Shown piece after piece: positions 14,512-22,554 of a stretch of DNA of 64,000 nt. The notes under the pieces were generated by a model. That model searched no databases. It was not told where the DNA came from and was given only the letters and a program-made list of their open reading frames with translations. The translations under genes were made by a program, and so were the position numbers. Source of the DNA: an uncultured Peptostreptococcaceae bacterium (GTDB taxonomy: Bacteria > Bacillota > Clostridia > Peptostreptococcales > Anaerovoracaceae); assembly GCA_949740445.1 (NCBI GenBank), contig CATJIF010000016.1, forward strand, positions 59,292-123,291, read 5' to 3'. Each line of letters begins with the position of its first letter. The stretch's first letter is position 1.

Positions 14512-16227
14512 CTATTCCATATACCCGCCCCGCATGGGCGAAACCGCATGCTGCGAGAAAATGTGAAGCACGCCGGAAGGGTATTTCGGCACAGGGGGCT
14601 TCCAGGCGGCGCGGCGCCGGGCCAAAACAGCCTCGATTTCTTCCGGCGTTTTGGGCTGGCCGTCTACGCCCACAATCTCCAGAACGCGCCCGGGGATGTC
14701 GATGTGAATCAAATCGTTTTCCTCCACCAGCGCAATGGGGCCGCCGTCGGCAGCCTCCGGCGATACGTGGCCGATGGCAGGGCCGGTGGAAGCGCCGGAA
14801 AAGCGGCCGTCGGTAATCAGCGCGATGGAACGCCCCAGTTCCTTGTCGGAGGAAATGGCCTCGGAGGTGTAGAACATCTCCGGCATGCCGCTGCCTTTCG
14901 GGCCTTCATAGCGGATCAGAACAGCATCGCCGGGCCGGATTTTGCGGGAGAGAACCGCTTCGATGGCTTCCTCTTCGCTGTTGAAGGGGCGGGCGGTCAG
15001 CGTGGCGCAAAACATTTCCTTCGGGCAGGCGGTGTGCTTGATCACAGCGCCTTCCGGCGCCAGATTGCCTTTCAGAATCGCGATGGCCCCGTCGGTGCCG
15101 ATGGCGTTATCGAAGGGATGGATGATATCCTGCCAGGTTACCCCCACCTTTGCGCAGCGGGCGTCGCACTGCTCGTAAAAACCGTCGCGCTTCAGACGGT
15201 CCAGGTTTTCGCCAAGCGTTTGGCCGGTTATCGTCATGGCGTCCAGGTGCAGCATGGAGCGGATTTCTTCCATAATCCTGGGCACGCCTCCGGCGTAGTA
15301 GAAGAACTGGGCAGGCCAGGTTCCCGCAGGGCGGATGTTCAGCAGATAGTGGGCGCCGCGGTGCAGCCGGTCGAAGGCTTCCGCATCCAGCGGAATGCCG
15401 AATTCACGGGCGATGGCGGGCAGGTGCAAAAGCGAGTTGGTGGAGCCGGAAATGGCGGCGTGCACCATAACCGCGTTTTCGAAGGATTGGGCCGTAACGA
15501 TTTTGCGGGGCGTCAGCCCCTTTCTGGCAAGCTCCATCACCTGGCGGCCGGCCTGCTTTGCCACTTCTTGCAATTCCGGGCAGGTGGCCGGCATCAGGGC
15601 AGAGCCGGGCAGCATCAGCCCCAGCGCTTCGCCCATAATCTGCATGGTCGATGCTGTGCCCATAAACGAACAGGCGCCGCAGGAGGGGCAGGCGTGCTGC
15701 TTGTAGTAGGTCAGCTGTTCCTCTGTGATTTCCCCGCGCTGGAACTGGGCGCTGTACATGCCCAGCTGTTCTAAGGTAAGAAGCTCTGGGCCGGCATCCA
15801 TGACGCCGCCGGTAACCAGTACGGCGGGCGCGTTGACGCGGCCGATTCCCATCAGGTGGGCAGGAACTCCTTTGTCGCAGGAGGAAATGAATACGCAGCC
15901 GTCGAAGGGCGTGGCCCCTGCGTGAATTTCGATCATATTGGCGATGGTATCGCGGCTTGCCAGCGAGTAGTTGATGCCGTCGTGGCCCTGGGCCATGCCG
16001 TCGCAGATGTCGGTGGTAAAGTAACGGGCCGCCCTGCCGCCGGTTTCCGCCACGCCGCAGGCCGCTTGTTCCACCAGCGACAGCAGATGGGCGCTGCCCG
16101 GATGGCTGTCGCCGAAGGTGCTTTCAATCATAATCTGGGGCTTGGACAGATCCTCCGCTGTCCAGCCCATGCCCATGCGCAGAGGGTCCTGTTCGGGAGC
16201 GATTGCGCGGATATCCTGACTGATCAT
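14512..16227 (-). CDS. IlvD/Edd family dehydratase (dihydroxy-acid or sugar-acid dehydratase)
   Basis: The 571-residue protein shows the IlvD/Edd iron-sulfur pattern: ICDGMAQGHDG with C75, SSCDKG with C117, and CPSCGAC (C181-C187), followed by the GTASTMQIMGEALGL helix and, near the C-terminus, the GRFSGAS substrate loop. The CDGxxQG variant at the first cysteine is closer to Edd and sugar-acid dehydratases than to standard IlvD. No ilvB, ilvC or leu genes lie nearby, so a role in sugar-acid breakdown is as likely as valine/isoleucine synthesis. The start at 16227 follows GGAGAG by six bases; longer versions to 16443 cross the promoter. Confidence 0.82.
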   Translation of the reverse strand: MISQDIRAIAPEQDPLRMGMGWTAEDLSKPQIMIESTFGDSHPGSAHLLSLVEQAACGVAETGGRAARYFTTDICDGMAQGHDGINYSLASRDTIANMIEIHAGATPFDGCVFISSCDKGVPAHLMGIGRVNAPAVLVTGGVMDAGPELLTLEQLGMYSAQFQRGEITEEQLTYYKQHACPSCGACSFMGTASTMQIMGEALGLMLPGSALMPATCPELQEVAKQAGRQVMELARKGLTPRKIVTAQSFENAVMVHAAISGSTNSLLHLPAIAREFGIPLDAEAFDRLHRGAHYLLNIRPAGTWPAQFFYYAGGVPRIMEEIRSMLHLDAMTITGQTLGENLDRLKRDGFYEQCDARCAKVGVTWQDIIHPFDNAIGTDGAIAILKGNLAPEGAVIKHTACPKEMFCATLTARPFNSEEEAIEAVLSRKIRPGDAVLIRYEGPKGSGMPEMFYTSEAISSDKELGRSIALITDGRFSGASTGPAIGHVSPEAADGGPIALVEENDLIHIDIPGRVLEIVGVDGQPKTPEEIEAVLARRRAAWKPPVPKYPSGVLHIFSQHAVSPMRGGYME

Positions 16228-16282
16228 TGTATTCTCTCCTTTTCGAAACATCACGTGCGCCGGAACAGCCGGCGTTACACAC

Positions 16283-16311
16283 ATTGTATCGGTTGGAGGA
16301 TTGCCTGTCAA
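16283..16311 (-). promoter_or_regulatory. Promoter of the IlvD/Edd dehydratase gene
   Basis: On the minus strand TTGACA (16311-16306) is followed after 17 bases by TACAAT (16288-16283). A short G+C-rich hairpin (CGCCGG with CCGGCG) lies between the promoter and the start codon. Confidence 0.75.
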
Positions 16312-16712
16312 TCGGTGGGAGGGGAATTTAAGACAGGGATCTGCAGAGGATTTGAACAAAAAATGTAATGTATGGATACACAGGGAGGTAAATAAAAAAA
16401 TGTGCCCCCATGGGCTTTGGCCAGGGAAGATGGCTTGGAACAAGGCCGGGAGGCGGGAGAATCTTTATTTGCACAGTTAATTCGTTGTCTGATTACAGAT
16501 CAGAGAATGGGCGATATAGAATTGGTAACAAAAGATAAAAATGCGCGGCTGCGATTGTATCGAGAATACAAGATTCAATAATTGTATATTTCGGGCAATT
16601 GTATGGGAATGAAGTGATATGCAATTTAACGTTTCTGAGTAAAGCTGTTGCCAAAGCGTATTTTATAGCGTGTAATAATATCAAATTGATCCTTTCGAAA
16701 GACGAGTCGTAG
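16312..16712. other. Noncoding stretch without a recognised gene
   Basis: Upstream of the dehydratase promoter the sequence becomes A+T-rich from about 16460. Short open frames on both strands lack ribosome sites or family resemblance. No tRNA, repeat or mobile-element end was recognised. Confidence 0.5.
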
Positions 16713-16985
16713 AGTAAAATCTATGGCTTTTTCTTTTGCTCAAATTACGAAAGGAGAGAATCGTATGTTCAAAAAATTAGTCCCTATATTAACGAAACCT
16801 CCACTTTACACGAAAATGATGGTTCCCTTGCTATAGTATTTAGAAAAATAAAACACATTTTCATCTCAAACAAATTCCATGATATAATTATTCAAACAGA
16901 TGATCGGAATGAGGAATCTTTGAATAAAGTGAAACTTTTTCGCGAAAAAGGCATCTATATAAATAAGGGATTATATTCTCACTGA
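16713..16985 (+). pseudogene. Startless 90-codon open frame, probable remnant of an acquired gene
   Basis: A frame bounded by TAG at 16710 and TGA at 16983 stays open for 91 codons but has no ATG or other plausible start. Its deduced peptide looks protein-like (LHENDGSLAIVFRKIKHIF, then NKVKLFREKGIYINKGLYSH) and the DNA is far more A+T-rich than its neighbours. A strong AAAGGAGAG site plus ATG at 16765 sits inside it but in another frame, giving only a 23-codon peptide (MFKKLVPILTKP...). A frameshift near the start of a once-functional gene would explain both. Family not recognised. Confidence 0.35.
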
Positions 16986-17126
16986 ACGAGGGAACTCCCG
17001 GTTGTCAGGTATGCGCAGTTTTTTCGATGAGAGAGCGGTGCTGCCGGTACAGGCGGGAAAGAGAAGCAGCGTTATTGAATTGCGCAGGTCTTGAAAAAAC
17101 GGATGTGGCGGAAAGGAGAAGGGAAG

Positions 17127-17351
17127 ATGCGGCGATACGTATTCGGCTTGGCAGGTATTACTGCTGTTTTATGTTTTTTAGAAATTATATATTTTGGAAG
17201 GAGCTTTGAAAGCATCCATTGGGATTCCATTGTGATAGGTGTTGTGGTTTATGCGGTGGCCTGTATCAGCCAAAGAAGGCGCAGAAAGTGCAGAACAGAA
17301 AGTTGCAGCGCGGGCAGGAAAGAACAGGAGAGAAGTGCAGGGGAAGCGTAA
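17127..17351 (+). CDS. Small membrane protein, unknown function
   Basis: The start at 17127 follows AGGAGA, with six to eight bases of spacing. The 74-residue product has two hydrophobic segments (about residues 4-23, VFGLAGITAVLCFLEIIYFG, and 34-47, SIVIGVVVYAVACI) and a basic, glutamate-containing cytoplasmic tail (SQRRRRKC). Nothing matches a family I recognise. It precedes the secreted protein at 17464 by 112 bases on the same strand, with no clear promoter between them. Confidence 0.5.
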   Translation: MRRYVFGLAGITAVLCFLEIIYFGRSFESIHWDSIVIGVVVYAVACISQRRRRKCRTESCSAGRKEQERSAGEA

Positions 17352-17463
17352 TCCATTGGCGTTGCAATCCATTGATCGGATGAAAACTGTGCGAATCGCC
17401 GGCAGTGCAAATTTTAGATTGACTAAATAGTTTCGGAAACGTTAGAGAAAAGGAGGGATACAA

Positions 17464-18138
17464 ATGAGAAGGGCAGTGCTGATGGCGTTGTCGTTATTGC
17501 TGATTGCAGTACCGTGCTTTGCGGCTTCGGGAAGGGCGATGCCGGCCGGGACGGCGTGCGGAGAGCTGGACCTCCGGAACGGAACCGTCGTTTCCTACGA
17601 GCAGATGGTAACGGACATTGCCAGAAGAAAGGGCCTTTCGGTGGAGGAGGTAAAGAGAGAAATTCCCGATATCGCGGGGCAGCTGAACGCCTCCGGCGAT
17701 GGTTCCGGCAGGGAAAGGACGTCGTACACCTATGACGGGCTGCGCTGCGCCTATTTTTACCTGCGGGATTCCCTTCAGGTAACGGAGGAGTACAGGCCCA
17801 CGATTTCTCTGTACTGCGCGGGCTGGTATCATCCGAAGGTGGCGACGATGAAAACGGGGATTGTCGAAATTGTAAACGCGGATCTGGAGAGAGAATATAA
17901 GGGCGTTACAAAGCAGTTTGCCGGAACATTGTTTGTTCATCTGCAATCGGAGTTTCGGCTGCACTGGGATATCAACGGTGATTTTTTTGACAACGGAGCA
18001 ACGTCGGTGGAAGGCGGCGGACAGCTGAATCTGAAGACAGGGGAAGGCGGAAGGGTTATCTTCCGCGTCGATGCAGGCTCTGAGCTGAAGCATTATAAGT
18101 ATTGCCATACGTATGGCGACATCCGATACGGAGGTTAG
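17464..18138 (+). CDS. Secreted protein, unknown function
   Basis: The 224-residue protein opens with a classical signal peptide (MRRAVLMALSLLLIAVPCFAA, cut expected after the second-last Ala) and has an AGGAGG ribosome site. The mature part carries a short helical segment (KKGLSVEEVKREIPDIAGQL-like, residues about 60-80) and a beta-rich rest with three cysteines spread along the chain. No family is recognised. It is followed, after a 113-base gap, by the ECF sigma factor gene, and could be a target or partner of that system. Confidence 0.6.
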   Translation: MRRAVLMALSLLLIAVPCFAASGRAMPAGTACGELDLRNGTVVSYEQMVTDIARRKGLSVEEVKREIPDIAGQLNASGDGSGRERTSYTYDGLRCAYFYLRDSLQVTEEYRPTISLYCAGWYHPKVATMKTGIVEIVNADLEREYKGVTKQFAGTLFVHLQSEFRLHWDINGDFFDNGATSVEGGGQLNLKTGEGGRVIFRVDAGSELKHYKYCHTYGDIRYGG

Positions 18139-18251
18139 GTCCGCAGCGGGTTTGATATGGTTGTATGGATAGTTTGTAGGTAATCATTTTATATAGCAGG
18201 AGAGTATACTTGGAATCGACGAAAAAATGATCTGGCAGAGGGAGACTCGGC

Positions 18252-18812
18252 ATGGAATGCAGCAACAAACGGGATGACAGAAACCTTGAGATAGAGAGAG
18301 CCTACGAAGCGTATGCAGAAACGCTATTCTATTTTCTGTACCGCAAAACCAAAGACCGCATGCTGGCGGAGGAGCTGCTTCAGGAAACCTATATCCAGGC
18401 GATTTTGCATTGGGACCAGCGAAAGGATAAAAAGCGGACAGCAGGCTGGCTGTACCGGATTGCGGAAAATGAATTCCGGCAGCATTACAGAAGAAGATCG
18501 GTTTTCGGAGCGGCGGTTCCCCTGCGGCCAGATGCAGAGGAATTCCTGTGGGAGGAAATTCCCGATCCCCAAGCGGAGCTGGAAGAACAGCTGTTGAAAA
18601 AAGAAGAGTTCAAAACGCTGGAAAGGGTACTGTCCTGCCTCTCGCAGGAAGAACAATACTTACTGCGCCTCCGATGGCAGGAGGAACGGGAGTTTTCGGA
18701 GATTGCACAGATGACGGGATTAAATGTGAATACCGCAAAGGTAAAGGTGCATCGTGCGGTAAAAAAATGTCGGGATATTTATAAAGAACTGGAAAGGAAA
18801 GAGGGAAAATGA
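18252..18812 (+). CDS. ECF-type RNA polymerase sigma factor
   Basis: The 186-residue protein has region 2 (AYETLFYFLYRKTKDRMLAE-like with LAEELLQETYIQA, residues about 20-55) and region 4 (SEIAQMTGLNVNTAKVKVHR, about 155-175), with a variable acidic linker, as in extracytoplasmic-function sigma factors. It overlaps the following membrane protein gene by four bases (ATGA), so the two are co-translated, as sigma/anti-sigma pairs usually are. Signal and promoter targets are unknown. Confidence 0.9.
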   Translation: MECSNKRDDRNLEIERAYEAYAETLFYFLYRKTKDRMLAEELLQETYIQAILHWDQRKDKKRTAGWLYRIAENEFRQHYRRRSVFGAAVPLRPDAEEFLWEEIPDPQAELEEQLLKKEEFKTLERVLSCLSQEEQYLLRLRWQEEREFSEIAQMTGLNVNTAKVKVHRAVKKCRDIYKELERKEGK

Positions 18813-19699
18813 AATCAGAATATGAAGCGTGCTCGCCGGTAACGGAGGCCGTAAACGGCAATGCGGAAGATATGGCGGATGACGAAGAAATCTGGCTGGA
18901 CGGTGAAGAGCTTCAGATAGGCAACGAAGAAAGTCTGATGGACGATGAAGAAAGTCAGATGGACGATGGAGAATGGACCCGGCTGGAACGCGAATGGCAG
19001 CCTCTGTTCAAAGCATATTTCAGCCGGTATGGCGACGATGCCCTGCCGCATTCGCTTCCGCCTTTTCAGGCCATTCTGGACCTGGCAGAGAAACGAAAAC
19101 AAGAAGAACGGCAGCGGTGGAAGCGGACGGTAACACGGGTGGCCTGCATACTGGCCGTATGCTTGGTCGGTTCCGGCGGCATTGCGGCGTGGATGCTCTC
19201 CAACCAGTCCAGTGCGACGGAGGCCGGATGGGTGAAGCAGCTGCACGTTGCGGAGGACGGTTCGTATACCACAAAGGACGAGATATCGGACGATTCCGTC
19301 ACTGTAAAATATACCAGCATCGACGATCTGCAGAAAGCGAAGCGCTTTCTGCCGCAGCTGTGCGTTCCTGCCTACATTCCCGAAGGCTACGGATTGCAGT
19401 CGCTTTCGGTTACGAAGACAGGGGACGGAAGCTATATTGCGGACTACGTGTTTCAAAACGAGGAGGAAGAGTTTTATATTACGCAGATGGGCGGATTTCC
19501 TGCGGAGGCCAGCGTTTCGATTTACGGCACCATGCCGGAGGAGATCGTTTTGGGGGAACCGTTTGTCAGCGAGCCATTTATTGGGGAAACTGTCGCTGTA
19601 GGCATTATCAAAGAAAATGAGATCATATCAATCAGTAGCGATGAAGTTTCTGAAAACGAGTTACTCAAAATTGCAGAATCCATGAAGATAAATGAATAA
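18809..19699 (+). CDS. DUF4367-type membrane protein, probable anti-sigma factor
   Basis: The 296-residue protein has a very acidic N-terminal region with near-repeats (EESLMDDEESQMDD, residues about 40-55), a basic juxtamembrane stretch, one membrane helix (about 110-132, VACILAVCLVGSGGIAAWML) and an extracytoplasmic DUF4367-like domain with VPAYIPEGYGLQ. Overlapping the sigma gene by ATGA, it is the natural candidate for the membrane anchor that holds the sigma factor. No zinc-binding anti-sigma motif is visible, so binding would have to use the acidic N-terminus. A short hairpin follows the stop. Confidence 0.72.
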   Translation: MKSEYEACSPVTEAVNGNAEDMADDEEIWLDGEELQIGNEESLMDDEESQMDDGEWTRLEREWQPLFKAYFSRYGDDALPHSLPPFQAILDLAEKRKQEERQRWKRTVTRVACILAVCLVGSGGIAAWMLSNQSSATEAGWVKQLHVAEDGSYTTKDEISDDSVTVKYTSIDDLQKAKRFLPQLCVPAYIPEGYGLQSLSVTKTGDGSYIADYVFQNEEEEFYITQMGGFPAEASVSIYGTMPEEIVLGEPFVSEPFIGETVAVGIIKENEIISISSDEVSENELLKIAESMKINE

Positions 19700-19718
19700 C
19701 GGGGAGCATGCCTCCCCG
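19700..19718. terminator. Hairpin between convergent genes
   Basis: A seven-base stem CGGGGAG/CTCCCCG with a five-base loop follows the DUF4367 stop directly; the T-rich tail is weak. It may end transcription from either side. Confidence 0.5.
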
Positions 19719-19726
19719 CTGTTTGA

Positions 19727-20149
19727 TTAATTCAGATCTACGTATTTTGTTTTGGTGGCATCGAATCCATCGCTATTTTCCGTAATTTGTACTTTGATAC
19801 GATAATCAAGATAGGAGGTGATGGGGAAATTACCGCTTGCTGAAATGGATTTTGCATTATAAACGGTTTTAATTATAGGGTCTATGCCGACGACATCTCT
19901 AAATTTATTTTCGTTGGGTGCAGAGGATTGCAGCACGCCCCTGACTGTAATATAGCTGGCTGGTTTACGGAGCATAGCAGCCACGTTGAATTTGGCTGAT
20001 TTGGAAGAAATGGCATCAAAGGTAGCAGTAATGGAGTACGTTTCAAAAGGTGAGATGTCTGTTGATGCTGCATGAGTAAGACAAGGGAATGCAAGGAGCA
20101 TAGCCATTAATAAAGAAAGTAAGATTTTTTTGAAAGTTTTCCGGTTCAT
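19727..20149 (-). CDS. Small secreted protein, unknown function
   Basis: The start at 20149 is placed by an AAAGGAGG site seven bases away. The 140-residue product begins with a signal peptide (MNRKTFKKILLSLLMAMLLA, cleavage after THA) and is otherwise a small beta-rich domain rich in Ser, Lys and Thr with no cysteines (ATFDAISSKSAKFNVAAMLR). No family recognised. It is convergent with the sigma/DUF4367 pair and divergent from another secreted protein gene at 20426; the shared upstream region has repeats. Confidence 0.6.
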   Translation of the reverse strand: MNRKTFKKILLSLLMAMLLAFPCLTHAASTDISPFETYSITATFDAISSKSAKFNVAAMLRKPASYITVRGVLQSSAPNENKFRDVVGIDPIIKTVYNAKSISASGNFPITSYLDYRIKVQITENSDGFDATKTKYVDLN

Positions 20150-20219
20150 AATGTCCTCCTTTGTTTTCATCAATGCAAGAAAAATATACCATTTATATTT
20201 ATAGATGCATGAAAGAAAG

Positions 20220-20324
20220 AAAAGTTACAGCTTTTTTAAATCTTTTTTGCGATTTTCAGGTTTTTCTTCGAAGACTAAAGTATTTGAAAATTTTGCTGAA
20301 AATTTTCGTTTGGATGTAACTTTT
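20220..20324. repeat. Inverted and direct repeats in a divergent promoter region
   Basis: AAAAGTTACA at 20220-20229 is the exact reverse complement of TGTAACTTTT at 20315-20324. Between them, GAAAATTTT occurs twice, at 20286-20294 and 20298-20306. The region separates two divergent secreted-protein genes, so these may be regulator sites. Confidence 0.4.
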
Positions 20325-20351
20325 GGCAGATGAAACACATCTATCTAAATA
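20323..20351 (+). promoter_or_regulatory. Promoter of the secreted protein gene at 20426
   Basis: TTGGCA at 20323-20328 and TAAATA at 20346-20351 are separated by 17 bases. The -35 abuts the right-hand copy of the inverted repeat. Confidence 0.5.
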
Positions 20352-20425
20352 AGAAGCAAAAAATAATAGCCGCGGTAATGCTTCGAGACAAAGAGGTATT
20401 CTACAAAGCAAAGGAGGAAAACACT

Positions 20426-21058
20426 ATGAAGAGAAAATTATTTGCGCTTGTCATGGTTCTGTGTATGACGTTTTGCAGCTTGACGGTGCCGGCGTTTGCA
20501 GCTGTTAATGATGTAGAGACAGAAGTGGCTGGAAAAACGGAAACTTACATAAGCTACGAATTGAATGGCGTTCTGAAAAGAACCATTACCGAAGAAGGGA
20601 TAGTAATTGCTACATGGGAATCTTTTGATGGCAGCGAGAACCATACAGCTATAAATAAGGAAGGAACATTGTATCTGGATGGAGAGATCGTTAGCAACTT
20701 CAATTTCCAGATTCCGCAAGAGATTATTTCTGCCAATATTTCTGAAATCATGGCAACGGGAGATATTGCTTGGGGAAAATGGAATACATTTTCCGAAGAT
20801 GTTCGTACAGGAGGAAAAACTGCAGCGGCAATAACGGGAGTTATAAGTGTTGCTGCACCATGGATGTCTGTAAGCACTATAGCAGGAATAGCGCATGATA
20901 TTCAAGAAAACTATGACTTTGTCAGAATTAAGGGAAAAATTCGTTACGGTGATGATGGCAAGTACTTTTATTATGAAAGATATACAAATCTTTATGGAGA
21001 TGGAAAGGTTGCCTTATTACCTAAAGACCACTTTAGCACAGGAAGAGAAGCACTATAA
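20426..21058 (+). CDS. Secreted protein with a glycine/alanine-rich hydrophobic segment, unknown function
   Basis: ATG 20426 follows AAAGGAGG; the frame extends upstream to 20330 but without a ribosome site. The 210-residue product has a signal peptide ending VPAFA. The mature part is mixed, with an amphipathic-hydrophobic stretch (GGKTAAAITGVISVAAPWMS, about residues 130-150) and a charged, tyrosine-rich C-terminal third. Two multi-span membrane proteins of unknown function follow on the same strand. A secreted effector with cognate membrane protection would fit, but nothing proves it. The DNA is clearly A+T-rich compared with the metabolic genes around it. Confidence 0.55.
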   Translation: MKRKLFALVMVLCMTFCSLTVPAFAAVNDVETEVAGKTETYISYELNGVLKRTITEEGIVIATWESFDGSENHTAINKEGTLYLDGEIVSNFNFQIPQEIISANISEIMATGDIAWGKWNTFSEDVRTGGKTAAAITGVISVAAPWMSVSTIAGIAHDIQENYDFVRIKGKIRYGDDGKYFYYERYTNLYGDGKVALLPKDHFSTGREAL

Positions 21059-21163
21059 TGTAAAAGAAATGAACTGCGTAACGGCTTGTTGCGCAGTTCA
21101 TAAAATATTTTTTGATATTTAATTTTCTTCTGTGGAAAATAATTTTTTAATAAGGAGGAAACA

Positions 21164-21664
21164 ATGAACCCATTACTGAAAAAATTTATAACGGATGTGA
21201 TGATTTACATTGTAATCGGGGTGTTCTTTATTTTCTTTATTCAGATTCGTTGGCAGCCTGCATTAGGCTTGGTAATTAAACTTTTAATCATTACTGAGAT
21301 TTTTCGTTGGGTGCCGGAAAAAAATATGTCTGTATATGCGAAAGCACTCGCTCTGATCGCTTTAGGAGCTGCAAGTACAGCGATTTTAATATTGATTCAG
21401 CAATTCAATATTAAGACGCAGATTTTTTTGTTTCTCCTGCTGATCTTTAGAATATGGACATATTGGGACGATCTGTCGCCGCGCAGCAGAGCCATCCGGG
21501 TGATCGTTCTGGGCGGTGCAGGCACGTTCCTGATGATGCTGATGTGGGAAAACAGCTGGAGTATTCTTTCCTGTTTGAAATACTGGTGCATGTCTGTCGT
21601 TATAGCGATTGTTGCAAAATGGATGGCAAGAAAGGCCGGAAAGCTGCCGCCTGTAACGGAATAG
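21164..21664 (+). CDS. Four-span membrane protein, unknown function
   Basis: The 166-residue protein has about four to five membrane spans (for example VMIYIVIGVFFIFFI, ALALIALGAASTAILILI and the segment after RAIR) separated by short basic loops. It has an AAGGAGG site and starts 105 bases after the secreted protein gene. A second membrane protein follows after 22 bases, and both share size and topology, suggesting a pair. No domain is recognised. A+T-rich composition points to acquisition together with the neighbours. Confidence 0.55.
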   Translation: MNPLLKKFITDVMIYIVIGVFFIFFIQIRWQPALGLVIKLLIITEIFRWVPEKNMSVYAKALALIALGAASTAILILIQQFNIKTQIFLFLLLIFRIWTYWDDLSPRSRAIRVIVLGGAGTFLMMLMWENSWSILSCLKYWCMSVVIAIVAKWMARKAGKLPPVTE

Positions 21665-21686
21665 GCTTGCGGTTTGAGGAATGTTT

Positions 21687-22136
21687 ATGCGTGTAAGAAA
21701 AGAAATAGAAGAACTGATAAAAAACGGAATTATATTGGTGGCCTTTGTTATAATGGGGACCATACATTTTAAATCAGACTGGAAAATCGGGCTGATTATT
21801 TTACTATATAGCTTGTTGCTTCCGACGCTATCAGTTTGGATAAAGCATCCCCGGCTACTGCGAAGAGAAATGGTGCTGCTGACAGGTTTGCTGTTTGCTG
21901 CAAGTGCCACTGTCATTTTTCTTTTCTATGGCACAGGATTTGTTATGTATGCCTATAGCAGAACCTTTTTCATCCTGCTGTTGGTGTTCCTCGCGCTTCG
22001 GATATTCAGCAAAAAGCAGCAGACTCAAAGTACGATGAATTTGGAACGCACGATAGGTGTGCAAATAATAAAGTTCGCGCTTAATATGATAAGTTCAGTG
22101 TGTATGTGTATGGACGTTATGATAAGATTGATATAA
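21687..22136 (+). CDS. Small multi-span membrane protein, unknown function
   Basis: ATG 21687 is preferred to ATG 21681 because GAGGA at 21676-21680 is correctly spaced only for the former. The 149-residue product has about four hydrophobic spans (GIILVAFVIMGTI, IGLIILLYSLLLPTL, MVLLTGLLFAASATVIFLFY and TFFILLLVFLALRIF). It resembles the preceding gene in size and layout, though without clear sequence similarity by eye. Function unknown. Confidence 0.55.
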   Translation: MRVRKEIEELIKNGIILVAFVIMGTIHFKSDWKIGLIILLYSLLLPTLSVWIKHPRLLRREMVLLTGLLFAASATVIFLFYGTGFVMYAYSRTFFILLLVFLALRIFSKKQQTQSTMNLERTIGVQIIKFALNMISSVCMCMDVMIRLI

Positions 22137-22161
22137 AAATAAAAAAGGAGAATGAGAGCTT

Positions 22162-22518
22162 ATGTTAAGTCCAAAAGAAGTAGTACGCCAGTGGGTAGAC
22201 GCTTTTAATGCCGGCGATGTAGATGCGATTGTTGCCCTGTATCACAAAGATGCAACAAACCATCAAGTTGCAAATGAACCCGTTGTGGGGATAGAAGCGA
22301 TTAGAAAAATGTTTACAGACGAGTTCTCAGCAGCAAAAATGGTCTGCATTGTCGAACATATTTTTGAAGATGGACAATGGGCGATTTTAGAGTGGAAAGA
22401 TCCATTAGGCCTGCGCGGATGTGGATTTTTTCATATTGTAGATGACAGAATTTCGTTTCAGCGCGGATATTGGGATAAACTTTCTTTCCTAAAGCAGCAA
22501 AACCTGCCGATGGAATAG
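22162..22518 (+). CDS. SnoaL/NTF2-like protein
   Basis: The 118-residue protein follows the NTF2-like cone fold: WVDAFNAGDVDAIVALYHKDA at the N-terminus (helix then the metal- or ligand-facing strand), GIEAIRKMF, and a final strand with HIVDDRISFQRGYWDK. Such proteins are small-molecule-binding scaffolds or isomerase/hydrolase-like enzymes; the substrate cannot be deduced. It has an AAGGAG site and stands between the membrane-protein pair and a GNAT gene. Confidence 0.78.
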   Translation: MLSPKEVVRQWVDAFNAGDVDAIVALYHKDATNHQVANEPVVGIEAIRKMFTDEFSAAKMVCIVEHIFEDGQWAILEWKDPLGLRGCGFFHIVDDRISFQRGYWDKLSFLKQQNLPME

Positions 22519-22554
22519 CGAGAAAGAGGAAGCAGCTATAAAGAAGGAGCAAGG

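Noticed and set aside
14500..15774. 424-codon plus-strand open frame
   Set aside because: Antisense shadow of the dehydratase gene in G+C-rich DNA; no ribosome site or protein family.
16493..16684. 63-codon minus-strand ORF in the A+T-rich gap
   Set aside because: No ribosome site and no recognisable protein pattern; A+T-rich chance frame.
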